Source: Sediminibacillus massiliensis (GTDB taxonomy: Bacteria > Bacillota > Bacilli > Bacillales > Amphibacillaceae). Taken from it: a DNA stretch of 64,000 nt. Shown in pieces: positions 38,269 to 47,217 of this stretch. The DNA is taken from the NCBI RefSeq assembly GCF_900156915.1, contig NZ_LT732535.1, forward strand, positions 908,267 through 972,266, given 5' to 3'. A program made the translations under genes and the position numbers. Numbering within the stretch: the first letter of the stretch is position 1; every line of letters starts with the position of its first letter. The notes under the pieces were generated by a model. That model worked only from the letters and a program-made list of their open reading frames with translations. It did not search any database and was not told the origin of the DNA.

Positions 38269-39316
38269 ATTTACTATAATTACCTTCCTTTTTTTTCGCA
38301 TAGGCTTTGTCTTTCATAAATAACTTCCAAAAGTAAATAAAGCCAGGAAACAAAATGGCAAATCCGACCACATAGCTTACAAACAAGGCTCTGAAAGCAT
38401 TCGGATTTGTAAATCCTTCCTCGATTGTGATCGTAGGGTAAACCAAATACGGTAGATGTGCCCTTCCGTATGCATAGCTTGCAAGTAAATATTGGATAAC
38501 CACGATAATTACTGCAAGTCTTGGCATGCCTTTGATTCTCCTCGAACCGACCTTTGGGAAAAACAGAAAAACCCCTGCTAGTAAGAAAGCTGCCACAGAA
38601 GATATTAAGTAAGGACTAAAATCAAGCATTTTCTCATAAATCCATCCTGCTTCATACTTCATAGTCAGCATGATAAGAAACGCCATCAGCAAAGTTATCG
38701 GACCTAAGATTAATGCATCCCTCCTATAAACTTTATATGCTTCAGGTTCATCTGCATGATTCGAAAAATCAGCAAGCAACAAGGAAGACAGGAACAGCGT
38801 ACTGCTTATTGCAAAGCCGATAAAGGAAAGAACATGCGGACTTGTGAACAATTCACCCAGCATTAATTGCTCTACTCCATTCCTTTCTTCGATAAACTCT
38901 CCGTGTGTAATCGGAAGAATGCAAATCAGAAGAGCTGGTATCAAAAATCCGGTTATACCTGACACATATGTCAGCGGCTTTTCATATTCCTTTGCAATAT
39001 GGGAAAAAACAAGAAAGCCACTGCGGATAGCCAGAAGCAATAATATCATGCTGCCTGGCAGCAACAAAACGGTACCCAGAGTAAAAGTTGCTCCAGGAAA
39101 AAAACTGATCAAAGCAACCACTATCGCCACTATAAACACATTGGTGACCTCCCATGTCGGAGATAAATAGCGGTTAGCTATGTTGGTGGCATTGGTCTGT
39201 TCTTTGTTTATATAAATCATCGACCAAAAACCGGCTCCGAAATCCATGGTAGCCATAACAGAATAAATAAATATGAACCCCCAGAGAATGGTGATAGCAA
39301 TTATTACATCGGCCAC
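38267..39316 (-). CDS. cydB: Cytochrome bd-type oxidase subunit II (YthB-like)
   Basis: CydB is the second membrane subunit of a bd-type quinol oxidase. The 349-residue protein has about nine helices and starts with IIAITILWGFIFIYSVMATMDFGAGFW, the family signature. The length and style match B. subtilis YthB more than CydB proper. It starts 30 nt after the cydA stop. It converges on leuD. It has no obvious haem ligand, as expected. Confidence 0.9.
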   Translation of the reverse strand: MADVIIAITILWGFIFIYSVMATMDFGAGFWSMIYINKEQTNATNIANRYLSPTWEVTNVFIVAIVVALISFFPGATFTLGTVLLLPGSMILLLLAIRSGFLVFSHIAKEYEKPLTYVSGITGFLIPALLICILPITHGEFIEERNGVEQLMLGELFTSPHVLSFIGFAISSTLFLSSLLLADFSNHADEPEAYKVYRRDALILGPITLLMAFLIMLTMKYEAGWIYEKMLDFSPYLISSVAAFLLAGVFLFFPKVGSRRIKGMPRLAVIIVVIQYLLASYAYGRAHLPYLVYPTITIEEGFTNPNAFRALFVSYVVGFAILFPGFIYFWKLFMKDKAYAKKKEGNYSK

Positions 39317-39346
39317 TTCTGTTCACCTGCCTTTCTTAATCCAAGT

Positions 39347-40678
39347 TTATCTGTCCGCTTCTTCTAATTCTTGTTGAACAGGATGTTTCCGGAAATATAC
39401 TCTGAGCACTAATACAACCGCAATGGCAAGAACGAGATAAACTAAACCGAACAAGAAGAACAATGTACCTAATTGGGTTGATCCGGTAACGACCTCTTCT
39501 GTTGTCAGCATTCTGTAAATCACCCAAGGCTGTCTGCCCGTACATGCAAAGATCCAGCCGAATTCGATTGCAAGCATGGATAAAGGCCCAGAAAAGACAA
39601 AAGCCCATATCAATATTTTGGGGAACCGATCTTTTTTCAATACTTTATTCCAGGCAAAACCAATCAGAGATAAGAGGATCAGTAAGGATCCGATCCCCAC
39701 CATTGCATTGAAAAGAGTGTGAATATACAGTGGAGGCCACCATTCTTCCGGATAATCATTCAATCCCTTAACGACAGTATCAAACCGGTCATCAGCCAAA
39801 AAACTTAAGGCCCAGGGAATTTCGATTGCCCATTTTACTTCTTCTGACTCTCGATCCGTATAACCACCGATAGCGAGCGGGGCGTAATCCTGTGTTTCGA
39901 ATAACCCTTCAGCAGCGGCCAGCTTTTCCGGTTGATATTCATGCAGCATTTGTGCAGATTCATGACCATTGAATGCAGTCAACAGAGAAAATATCCCGCC
40001 CACAGCCAAACTAAGAACGAGGGCCTTTTTATGAAATTGATAAACTCTGCTTTGAAAGACAGATTTCCGCAATTTAAAAGCAGCGATAGAAGCTATGACG
40101 AACGCACCAGTCATATAAGCAGAAACTACCACATGACTGGCCGTTATAAAGAAACTCGGGTTGAAAAAAGCAGCCCAGGGATCCACATCCACTATTTCCC
40201 CGTTCTCGATCCGGAATCCGACAGGTGTTTCCTGAAATGCATGAACATTGGTAATCAGGATGGCAGAAGCCACTGCTCCCAACGCCACGAGACTTACACT
40301 TAATATTCTCATCCATGGAGGAATTCGATCGGCAGCATACACATAAATCGACATGAATAAAGCTTCTACAAAGAAAGCATATATTTCGATTTGGAAAGGA
40401 AGAGCCATAACTTCTCCGATAACTTCCATAAACCCCGGCCATAACAAAGATAACTGGACACCGGCGATTGTCCCTGTCGGTATCGCCACTCCGAGCAGAA
40501 CCGCAAAACCTTTGGTCCACCTATTGGCCATGATTGCGTAATCTTTGTCTTTTGTTTTTTGGTATAGAAGTTCCGCAAACAAAATCATTAGGGGTATTCC
40601 TACTCCAAGTGTTGCGAATATGATGTGAAAGCCCATCGTTGTTCCGAACATGGAGCGGGCAATATCCAAATGTTCCAT
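39347..40678 (-). CDS. cydA: Cytochrome bd-type oxidase subunit I (YthA-like)
   Basis: CydA binds the haems and oxidises quinol. The 443-residue protein has nine helices. The N-terminal haem ligand is His18 in GFHIIFATLG. The second His is in ITASHVVVSAYMTGAF. GLNDYPEEWWPPLYIHTLFNAMVG marks the region after the quinol loop, which is short as in YthA and cyanide-insensitive oxidases. The ATG at 40678 has an AAAGGAAG site; a TTG just before it is discounted. It lies 39 nt after a small secreted-protein gene. Confidence 0.93.
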   Translation of the reverse strand: MEHLDIARSMFGTTMGFHIIFATLGVGIPLMILFAELLYQKTKDKDYAIMANRWTKGFAVLLGVAIPTGTIAGVQLSLLWPGFMEVIGEVMALPFQIEIYAFFVEALFMSIYVYAADRIPPWMRILSVSLVALGAVASAILITNVHAFQETPVGFRIENGEIVDVDPWAAFFNPSFFITASHVVVSAYMTGAFVIASIAAFKLRKSVFQSRVYQFHKKALVLSLAVGGIFSLLTAFNGHESAQMLHEYQPEKLAAAEGLFETQDYAPLAIGGYTDRESEEVKWAIEIPWALSFLADDRFDTVVKGLNDYPEEWWPPLYIHTLFNAMVGIGSLLILLSLIGFAWNKVLKKDRFPKILIWAFVFSGPLSMLAIEFGWIFACTGRQPWVIYRMLTTEEVVTGSTQLGTLFFLFGLVYLVLAIAVVLVLRVYFRKHPVQQELEEADR

Positions 40679-40717
40679 CAAATGTCTTCCTTTCCATTAT
40701 GTATTCAAGTGGCAATT

Positions 40718-41056
40718 CTAATGTTTACCTGAGTGGTTGTCACTGTGTATTACCCTTTCTACCGATGATTTTGTTTTAGTATGATCATGAAGTTTGCAAT
40801 AAAAAATCTCTGTCTTTATTTCATGAGAAATTAGACAACTCCTGGTCCTCTTAATGAAGTTTTTCCAGTAATTGTAACTATGCGTGTCCACTTCAATGGT
40901 TTCATGATCGGTCCCGATATGAATCCATTCATGTGACAATGAACCCCTGTTTTCCTTTCTTTCTTCTGTTTCTACAGGAGCAGCTATTCCAAATCCTTCA
41001 GGACATGCGAGGGAAAGACAAAAAAGACCTGTAACAGTCAAAACTATTCTTTTCAA
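40718..41056 (-). CDS. Small secreted protein of unknown function ahead of cydAB
   Basis: The 112-residue precursor starts at a TTG, strongly supported by CAGGAGG six nt upstream. The N-terminus is a signal peptide (KRIVLTVTGLFCLSLACPEGFGIAAP), with a possible lipobox-like LSLAC. The mature part is rich in His (about a dozen, including the C-terminal HSDNHSGKH) and contains two further Cys. Such content could bind metal or haem. The gene is 39 nt before cydA in the same direction and may be co-transcribed with it. I do not recognise a family. Confidence 0.6.
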   Translation of the reverse strand: MKRIVLTVTGLFCLSLACPEGFGIAAPVETEERKENRGSLSHEWIHIGTDHETIEVDTHSYNYWKNFIKRTRSCLISHEIKTEIFYCKLHDHTKTKSSVERVIHSDNHSGKH

Positions 41057-41167
41057 TTTATACCTCCTGAGACAATTTGTTATCGCCTGTTATAATGCCT
41101 CAAGTCATGAAATTTATTCATTTGCTCCAATATGTACACACTTAAAAGAGTCATGGTTCGAGGGAAT

Positions 41168-41208
41168 AAAAAAAGGAACGAAGCCAAGAGAAATGGAATC
41201 GTTCCTTT
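41168..41208 (-). terminator. Terminator of the amidinotransferase gene
   Basis: AAAGGAACGA (41172-41181) pairs with TCGTTCCTTT (41199-41208). On the minus strand TTTTTTTATTC follows. Confidence 0.85.
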
Positions 41209-41216
41209 CCGTACTA

Positions 41217-42062
41217 TCACTGACGTAGAATTGGTAATGTACAACAACGGAAAGAACCACCGGACTTAATGATTTCCGATATATCCACTTCAATCACATC
41301 ATAGCCCCTCTCGCGGAGTTGTTTATTGACATTTTTATTTACCGGCAGACTGAAAATTCGTTTTTCGCCTATATTTAAGACATTTGTTCCCAACGTGAAT
41401 TGTTCTTCTGATGTCACTTCAATCAAATCATATCGGGCATTCAAAACCTCCATTTCCTGTTTGCCCAATGCTTCAGGAAAGCATAGCGCCTCATCAGGGG
41501 AAATGACATTAAATACACAGTCTAAATGCAGGTATTTTTCTTTAAATGGGATCGTCACAATTTCCTTATCCGTAAGCAATTTCCGTAAATGATTTGCGGC
41601 ATTTTGATTGGTCCGGTTACTCAGGCCGACAAATACGGTGGAATTGTCAATTATGACATCTCCCCCTTCTATATAGTCACCGATCAAATTGTAGTAAGAT
41701 ACCTCTTCATCCTCCAGCCACTGTTTCAATTGATCTTCTTCGCCATCTCTCACTTCCTGGGCCATGTCGGCAACGAAAATGATTTCCCCAAGTGTAAAAC
41801 CAATATCCCTGGTGAACACTTGCTCTGGAAATTTTTTATGGTACGGCAATAGTACCACTTCCACATCACAGGCCCTCAATTTGCTCACGAATTCCCTGTG
41901 CTGTCTTACTGCAGTTTCAATGTGTATACCCTCATCTTTGTAATGTTTTTGCGCTTCATTGATCACATCTCTAATAGTCATATACTGAGGTTCGCATAAC
42001 ATAACACGCTTTAACACATCGTACTCACTTGCACAATATATCTTCTGATTGTTTGCACCCAT
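41217..42062 (-). CDS. DDAH-like amidinotransferase/dimethylargininase family protein
   Basis: The 281-residue protein belongs to the pentein fold guanidino-modifying enzymes. Seen are FTRDIGFTLGE (substrate-binding Asp), IEGGDVIIDNSTVFVGLSNRTN, the catalytic His in YLHLDCVFNVI and the nucleophile Cys near the end in GGSFRCCTLPI (Cys273 or Cys274). It is like dimethylarginine dimethylaminohydrolases and B. subtilis YkgA. It would act on an arginine derivative, but which one is uncertain. A CGGAGGATTAG site precedes the ATG. It is monocistronic with its own terminator. Confidence 0.86.
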   Translation of the reverse strand: MGANNQKIYCASEYDVLKRVMLCEPQYMTIRDVINEAQKHYKDEGIHIETAVRQHREFVSKLRACDVEVVLLPYHKKFPEQVFTRDIGFTLGEIIFVADMAQEVRDGEEDQLKQWLEDEEVSYYNLIGDYIEGGDVIIDNSTVFVGLSNRTNQNAANHLRKLLTDKEIVTIPFKEKYLHLDCVFNVISPDEALCFPEALGKQEMEVLNARYDLIEVTSEEQFTLGTNVLNIGEKRIFSLPVNKNVNKQLRERGYDVIEVDISEIIKSGGSFRCCTLPILRQ

Positions 42063-42393
42063 ATCTAATCCTCCGAATTATTTTTCTTACGTTATTGTTA
42101 CCGGAAGTTTAGAAATAAGTCGCATTTAAGCATTTAAATCGCAAGGCTGTTTTCGACAAAATTGTTGTTTCAGGGTATATATAAACTGCGACATAACTTC
42201 ATTGTGACTTCCTTTCATCCTTTTCGGATGGAGTGGTAAGCCGACGCTGCAGAAAAATATAAGCTATTTCCCACTGCATAGGTTAGATTTTCTGTTCACA
42301 CGAGAGGTGGATCTAAAAGTTGTCTACCATGGAATATTCCTAGCAAAGATCATACTCCTGCAGGTAGATGGTCCTTGCAAACAAAAATCAATA

Positions 42394-42501
42394 ATAAAAA
42401 AAGCCCCCCTGTCCTGTCAGGGAGGCTTTACGTTTGCGGCGAATAGACCGTCGACCACATTCGACGTTTAGCATGAAAGCATATCTTTCGACTTACGCAA
42501 A
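42394..42501 (-). ncRNA. Candidate structured RNA with three-way junction and terminator
   Basis: Read on the minus strand, TTTGCG (42501-42496) closes with CGCAAA (42438-42433). Inside lie two perfect hairpins: GAAAG-ATATG-CTTTC (42489-42475) and CGTCGA-ATGTGG-TCGACG (42466-42449). Directly after, AAAGCCTCCCTG pairs with CAGGGGGGCTTT (42429-42400) and is followed by a U run. This could be a small RNA, an attenuator, or the 3' end of the HTH-F1-beta-like gene transcript. I match it to no known family. The remaining sequence between 42063 and 42390 holds no gene I can support. Confidence 0.5.
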
Positions 42502-42587
42502 TAGCTCATCGCTCAGTAACTATAACATTTAAACAAGGGTTTTGCAACTGCAATCTATAGAAAAACCATTTCTCAAGTCTTTAGTAA

Positions 42588-43637
42588 TCATGCTGGCAAT
42601 TCTCCTATATATCTCAATTTATCTGATTCCAGGCTGTCGACCTTGCCGGTCATGATATGCTCGACATTTTTGATTGTCACATCAAGTGGGACGGATTCTC
42701 CTTTTATATTGGTGAAGTCCTCCGCCACATAAAAGGGCTGTGTGAAGTATGCTTCCAACTTCTCGCCACGGCTGTATAATTGCTGATCTCTATCAGATAG
42801 ACTGTTTAAACCGCGATGCCGGACAAAAAATTTCAGCTCTTTGTATCTCCTGATCATCTTTTTCGCTTTTGACTGTGTCTCCAGATGCCTGCTTCCCGCT
42901 TCCAGCCCTTCCAGAATTGTTGAAGTGGAAACTAGTGGATGGACTGCCGGGAAATTATGCTTAACAGCAAGTTCCATATCAAAATCCCATAATGTATCCA
43001 AAGGTCCATACGGCATTTCTTCGTCCACTGCATCTCCGCTTGTATCCACGATGGCGTAAGTAATGGCATCCCCGCCATCTTCCGTTAATTTTTCTTCCAG
43101 TTCGTGAAAAGTTTCTGACAGGTAGATACTACGGTCAATACCCAAGATTATCTCGCCTTCCTGTCTGAACTCTTTCAGCTTCTCAAAGGCATAGTAGACA
43201 CAAGAAGTATGAAAATCCGTTTCAGTCAAGACATCGGCAATGCTATTGTCTGTGCTATTTGCAAGGAAAATGGTACGGAATCCTTTTTTCTTCAATCTGT
43301 AAAATACTTCCGTCAACACCACCAGTTGTCCCATCCCTTGTCGTGCAACCAGGCCAATACGTCCTCCTTTAACAATAGGTGCAAAAAAATCCATTACTTT
43401 TATACCGGTTTCGATCATCTCTCCCCCGCCTTTTCGTATGATCAGCTCATCGACAGTACAATCAGCCAATGATGCCAGGCTTACTAGTGTCCGGACCTCC
43501 GCTTTTCCCAGTGAAATTTTTCCTGTGCATAAGTTAGATACTGTTGCAGGCCGCAAACCAACAGATTTGGCAGCTGTCGTCAAATTAGGAACACGTTTAC
43601 GGAGCAACGGGACATTTAATTGAATGTCTTCCTTCAC
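42588..43637 (-). CDS. HTH protein fused to a degenerate F1-ATPase beta-like domain
   Basis: The 349-residue protein starts at a GTG set by AAGGAGGGG. Residues 10-66 form an XRE-like helix-turn-helix (AAKSVGLRPATVSNLCTGKISLG). From residue 74 it follows the F1 beta subunit. IETGIKVMDFFAPIVKGGRIG resembles the AtpD segment before the P-loop, but the P-loop reads RQGMGQLVVL, with Gln for the Walker A Lys. A Walker B-like IILGID follows. Then come HPLVSTSTIL and RRYKELKFFVRHRGL, SLSDRDQQLYSRGEKL at the DELSEED position, and YFTQPFYVAEDFTN. The N-terminal barrel of beta is absent, replaced by the HTH. I infer a nucleotide-responsive DNA-binding regulator. Confidence 0.7.
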   Translation of the reverse strand: MKEDIQLNVPLLRKRVPNLTTAAKSVGLRPATVSNLCTGKISLGKAEVRTLVSLASLADCTVDELIIRKGGGEMIETGIKVMDFFAPIVKGGRIGLVARQGMGQLVVLTEVFYRLKKKGFRTIFLANSTDNSIADVLTETDFHTSCVYYAFEKLKEFRQEGEIILGIDRSIYLSETFHELEEKLTEDGGDAITYAIVDTSGDAVDEEMPYGPLDTLWDFDMELAVKHNFPAVHPLVSTSTILEGLEAGSRHLETQSKAKKMIRRYKELKFFVRHRGLNSLSDRDQQLYSRGEKLEAYFTQPFYVAEDFTNIKGESVPLDVTIKNVEHIMTGKVDSLESDKLRYIGELPA

Positions 43638-43769
43638 AGCAACCCCTCCTTACTTTATATAGTAATAATATTTACTCCAAAAAGCAATTAAATTTTCAGA
43701 AAAGATAAATATTTCTACGGTAACCATCCGTATGTTCCTTTAACTGACATAGGTTGTCCTGACAAGCAT

Positions 43770-43790
43770 ATATTGGACATAAACCAATAT
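43770..43790. promoter_or_regulatory. Inverted repeat ahead of the DoxX gene (candidate operator)
   Basis: ATATTGG (43770-43776) and CCAATAT (43784-43790) flank 7 nt. It sits just before the ribosome site of the DoxX gene, in the intergenic region shared with the divergent HTH gene, a natural place for autoregulation. Confidence 0.4.
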
Positions 43791-43806
43791 AAAAGGAGGG
43801 AAACCG

Positions 43807-44172
43807 TTGAAGTCTGCTTTATCATCCATGCAACTGATCCGCTATATAGTCGGTTATGTTTTTATTGTGTCCGGATTAATTAAGCTGTTGAATCCTGAAT
43901 TCTCTTCTATATTCGCCCATCTCGGTATTCCTAGTGCTGCCACGGCTGTTATAATAATAGCCGTAACGGAAGTTGTGTGTGCTGGGTTGATCATTCTTAA
44001 TTTTCATGTCAAAAAAGCGAGTGTCCCCTTGTTGTTCATCATGATTGCTGCCATATTGCTCACCAAAGTTCCTATTTTGCATACAGGCTTTTTGTCATTT
44101 GCCTTTGAAGCAAGGTTGGATATAGTCATACTGGTTTTACTCGGAATCTTATGGAGGAGCCATTCAAAGTAA
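43807..44172 (+). CDS. DoxX/MauE-like small membrane protein
   Basis: The 121-residue protein has four hydrophobic helices and starts LIRYIVGYVFIVSGLIKLLNPEF, the usual DoxX N-terminus. Further on, the PILHTGFLSFAFEARLDIVIL segment keeps the family pattern. The start is TTG at 43807, nine or so nt after AAAGGAGGG. DoxX proteins are linked to redox balance and thiol metabolism in some bacteria, but function here is unknown. It is divergent from the HTH-F1-beta-like gene and ends at a shared terminator. Confidence 0.8.
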   Translation: MKSALSSMQLIRYIVGYVFIVSGLIKLLNPEFSSIFAHLGIPSAATAVIIIAVTEVVCAGLIILNFHVKKASVPLLFIMIAAILLTKVPILHTGFLSFAFEARLDIVILVLLGILWRSHSK

Positions 44173-44214
44173 GACAACGGATTTATCGTCCTCGTTCTAA
44201 TAAAACTGCTATCT

Positions 44215-44244
44215 AAAAAAGGACGGGTTTATTCCGTCCTTTTT
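44215..44244. terminator. Bidirectional terminator between the DoxX and yfhO-like genes
   Basis: AAAAAGGACGG (44216-44226) pairs with CCGTCCTTTTT (44234-44244) around a 7-nt loop. It overlaps the end of the convergent yfhO-like gene. Confidence 0.9.
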
Positions 44245-46826
44245 CGCGTCCTTCTTCTCCAAATTATTATTAAGATAGTCGACACCAAAGCTGCTGCCAT
44301 TGTTGTCTTAAAATATGGTGGATAATAAACAAATATTACCTTATTCCTCCCAGGGTCAATCGCGGTTCCCAAAAAAGCATAATTTGCCGTTTTCACTGGA
44401 TGTTTCTCCCCATTCACGTAAACCTGCCACCCTTTCTCGTGTGGGACAGGAATGGCTAGGTATTTATCATTTTGTTTATTTTCAATATTTATTTCAATCT
44501 TGTTACCACTTATCGATACATTACTGTCATTGTTTACAGTTGATTTTTTCACATCTTTTAGTACTTGATAATTTTCCGGATACAATTGGAAATTTTTGAT
44601 TGTGTAATTTCCCTCAGGCACTCTTAGTGAAATCACTTCATCACGTGGTATTCGTATAGTTATATCGTCCACTTTCGTCCTGTAAATGGATTGTCTCGAT
44701 TTACGGCTTGTTTTGAAGTTGTCGACATGTAAAGGAAACGCAGGCGCACTCTTAGAATTATTTTGCAAATGAAACGACAAATAATAATCCTTGGCAGATT
44801 CAGGGGGGTTTTCAAGGTGGAAATCCAAACCTCCAGTTTCTCCTTTTACCACCAGTTGATTATCCCGATATCCAGCATTAACCGGTTTAACATCCACCTG
44901 GTCGAATATATCTGGTACAGTTTCGGTAGCCGCTTCTCCCCCTTTATACTCTTCCAACACAATACCTTGCAGCATGGCATGTTCTCTTTCTGGGATGGAA
45001 TTCGATTCCAATTCTTTTTCGGAAAATATATTACTGGAAGTCTGCACAAAGGGAAGCGAGTTGGCATTTTTATAGACGACATAATTTGCACTTGACATAT
45101 ACTTTTCAAATCCATATGGGACGTTTTCCACTTTTTCTTTCTTATACATAATGTATTTCCCGCCAAACCGGCTGTACAGATTAGCCCTGTCCCCAAAACC
45201 AGAGTATCTGCTGACACTTTCTCTTTTCATGTCTATTTCTAAATCATGATAATAAAAATAAAGGATTTCTTTGTTGAGAATACTGGAGTAAACACTTGTT
45301 CCGGCAAAATCCTGAATGATAGGTGTATTATTCCGCCCATCTGTTTTCCATTCGAGTCTTGGCAATACAGCTGGATCGGCTTCTAATACCCTGTCTATTA
45401 GCTTTGATTGTTCTTCTGAATAATAGTTTTCGCTCAATATATAGTCTTTCGTCACCTTTTCTACGTTCCCTGTCTCATATAACTTCCGTTTTTGGTAGTC
45501 ATTCACATGGATAATCTGGGCAGTTAAGATAACTAGCAATAACATTCCATATATCCATTTATTTTTGGAGTTCCGGACTAACATCGTTATTATCAGGATG
45601 GCCAAAGCCGGTAAGATAGTCCGCTTCAAATAAGGCTCATCCATATTTAGAGAGGCATCCTTCATAAAAAATAATAAATACAGATAAAAAGTTAAAATAC
45701 AGGCTTGAATCATTTCTCTAAAAGTAACTCTGCGTAATAGTTCCAACCCGCTTGCAACTGCCCCTCCAATGGCAAAAGAAGCCAAATACTCATATCGATG
45801 TTGGGGTGCTGACATTCCATTGAAAAAACTAGCCGCCAACGGTACAAAGTGCAGCACTATAATCAGCAGACTCAACATAGCAAATAATCGGAATCGTAGG
45901 TTCTTGTAAAAGGTAAATACAAAGGAAAACAAAACAAAAACCGCCGGCACTATTAATAACCGGCTGTCAAACAATATATTACTTGTCATATCCAGCCTGG
46001 GTACATATTGCTGATAATCAGGACGGTAATTTTGAAAAAATCCATAAACCGATGGAACAAAACCCACCGAACCAATACCAAAACCAAGCAACCCTGATAC
46101 AAAATACATTTTCCACTGAGCAATTCTGTCTGCTTCATTTTTCCCAAGCGTCAAGAATGAACGGCAGATAATATAAACGCCTATAAAACAAAAATTAATA
46201 AAGGCAAAGTAAAAATTGTCGAATAAAGAGATAGCTATTGCGACTGTGAGCCATACCGGCTGTTTCTCCCTGATCACTTTTTCGACGCCAAGTACTAACA
46301 AAGGAAGCCAAAGAAAAGCATCACCAAAGAACTCCCAATATGTGACATGGCGAAAATACATCCCTGAGAGCCCATAAAGGACAGCTCCTGTGAAGGAAGA
46401 CAGAAGGCTGATTCTCATATAACGAAAAACACTGGTTGTGATCACCAGGACAAGCATTAACCGTATTATGCTAATAAAAACGGTTGCTTGCGCCCAAAAC
46501 AGTATGTCCGTCTGCCCGATGACGGACAATAGCTCAAAGCCGTATAAGATCAATACAGTTATAAAGAAAAAAATATTCAAGCCATAATAATAAGCAAGCT
46601 GAGTATATGTACTTCCTCCCAGACCGAATTCAAATGAATAAAAGAAGTTTCCACTTGTAAATTGTTCATACAGCATTTTCCTGAAAGGAACCATTTGCGA
46701 TAGTCCATCATTCGGACCGGCCATATAGACCCCATTCGCCCATTGAATGAGGAAAAAACCATGTGCCAAAATCGCTGTAATCAAACTAACGAAAACGAGC
46801 AACAAAATTTTTTTACTGTTCTTCAT
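44229..46826 (-). CDS. yfhO: YfhO-family membrane glycosyltransferase (GT-C type)
   Basis: This large integral membrane protein of 865 residues has about 12-13 helices in the first 450 residues. A big extracytoplasmic part with a beta-rich C-terminus (KEIEINIENKQNDKYLAIPVP to YPPYFKTT) follows, then a last helix. Length and layout match B. subtilis YfhO. In Bacillus and Listeria, YfhO-type proteins transfer GlcNAc from a lipid carrier to lipoteichoic acid on the outer face, with CsbB and a GtcA-type flippase. Here all three genes are together. It is 13 nt after the GtrA-type gene. Confidence 0.85.
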   Translation of the reverse strand: MKNSKKILLLVFVSLITAILAHGFFLIQWANGVYMAGPNDGLSQMVPFRKMLYEQFTSGNFFYSFEFGLGGSTYTQLAYYYGLNIFFFITVLILYGFELLSVIGQTDILFWAQATVFISIIRLMLVLVITTSVFRYMRISLLSSFTGAVLYGLSGMYFRHVTYWEFFGDAFLWLPLLVLGVEKVIREKQPVWLTVAIAISLFDNFYFAFINFCFIGVYIICRSFLTLGKNEADRIAQWKMYFVSGLLGFGIGSVGFVPSVYGFFQNYRPDYQQYVPRLDMTSNILFDSRLLIVPAVFVLFSFVFTFYKNLRFRLFAMLSLLIIVLHFVPLAASFFNGMSAPQHRYEYLASFAIGGAVASGLELLRRVTFREMIQACILTFYLYLLFFMKDASLNMDEPYLKRTILPALAILIITMLVRNSKNKWIYGMLLLVILTAQIIHVNDYQKRKLYETGNVEKVTKDYILSENYYSEEQSKLIDRVLEADPAVLPRLEWKTDGRNNTPIIQDFAGTSVYSSILNKEILYFYYHDLEIDMKRESVSRYSGFGDRANLYSRFGGKYIMYKKEKVENVPYGFEKYMSSANYVVYKNANSLPFVQTSSNIFSEKELESNSIPEREHAMLQGIVLEEYKGGEAATETVPDIFDQVDVKPVNAGYRDNQLVVKGETGGLDFHLENPPESAKDYYLSFHLQNNSKSAPAFPLHVDNFKTSRKSRQSIYRTKVDDITIRIPRDEVISLRVPEGNYTIKNFQLYPENYQVLKDVKKSTVNNDSNVSISGNKIEINIENKQNDKYLAIPVPHEKGWQVYVNGEKHPVKTANYAFLGTAIDPGRNKVIFVYYPPYFKTTMAAALVSTILIIIWRRRTRKRTE

Positions 46827-46839
46827 ATAAAAGCCACCA

Positions 46840-47217
46840 TTACTTTTTCAATATTTTGCTTGTGACGACGAATGTGATCGGTACTGTCAAAAATACTGCG
46901 ACAATCGGAGCGATGTTGCCATTCCAATTCAATAAATCGACAAATACATAAACAAAGAATGATGAAACAGGCATGTTTACGAGCTGGGTCAAAGGAAATT
47001 TCAGAAACTTCATGAGTGTGGGTTTCACTTTATAAGTAAAATAGACATTCAAAAAGAAAGAGAGAATAAGGCTAATTGTAAATCCGATTATATGGGAAAC
47101 CATATAATGCCAACCAAGGAAGTTATAACAAATCAAATAGAGTATATAATAATTAGCTGTGTTCAGTCCGCCCACAATCATAAAACGGACTAATTCATGA
47201 TTCAACATTTTCCTCAT
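46840..47217 (-). CDS. GtrA/GtcA-family flippase-like protein
   Basis: The 125-residue protein has four helices. It starts MLNHELVRFMIVGGLNTANYYILYLI, the typical GtrA N-terminus, and ends VPITFVVTSKILKK. GtrA-family proteins are thought to flip undecaprenyl-phosphate sugars across the membrane. It overlaps the upstream GT2 gene by 4 nt and precedes yfhO. In B. subtilis this role in LTA glycosylation belongs to GtcA (YngA), encoded elsewhere. Confidence 0.88.
   Translation of the reverse strand: MRKMLNHELVRFMIVGGLNTANYYILYLICYNFLGWHYMVSHIIGFTISLILSFFLNVYFTYKVKPTLMKFLKFPLTQLVNMPVSSFFVYVFVDLLNWNGNIAPIVAVFLTVPITFVVTSKILKK

Noticed and set aside
42063..42390. Ten-codon ORF with a ribosome site upstream of the amidinotransferase gene
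   Set aside because: Too short and AT-rich to separate from chance; no sign of attenuation signals around it.
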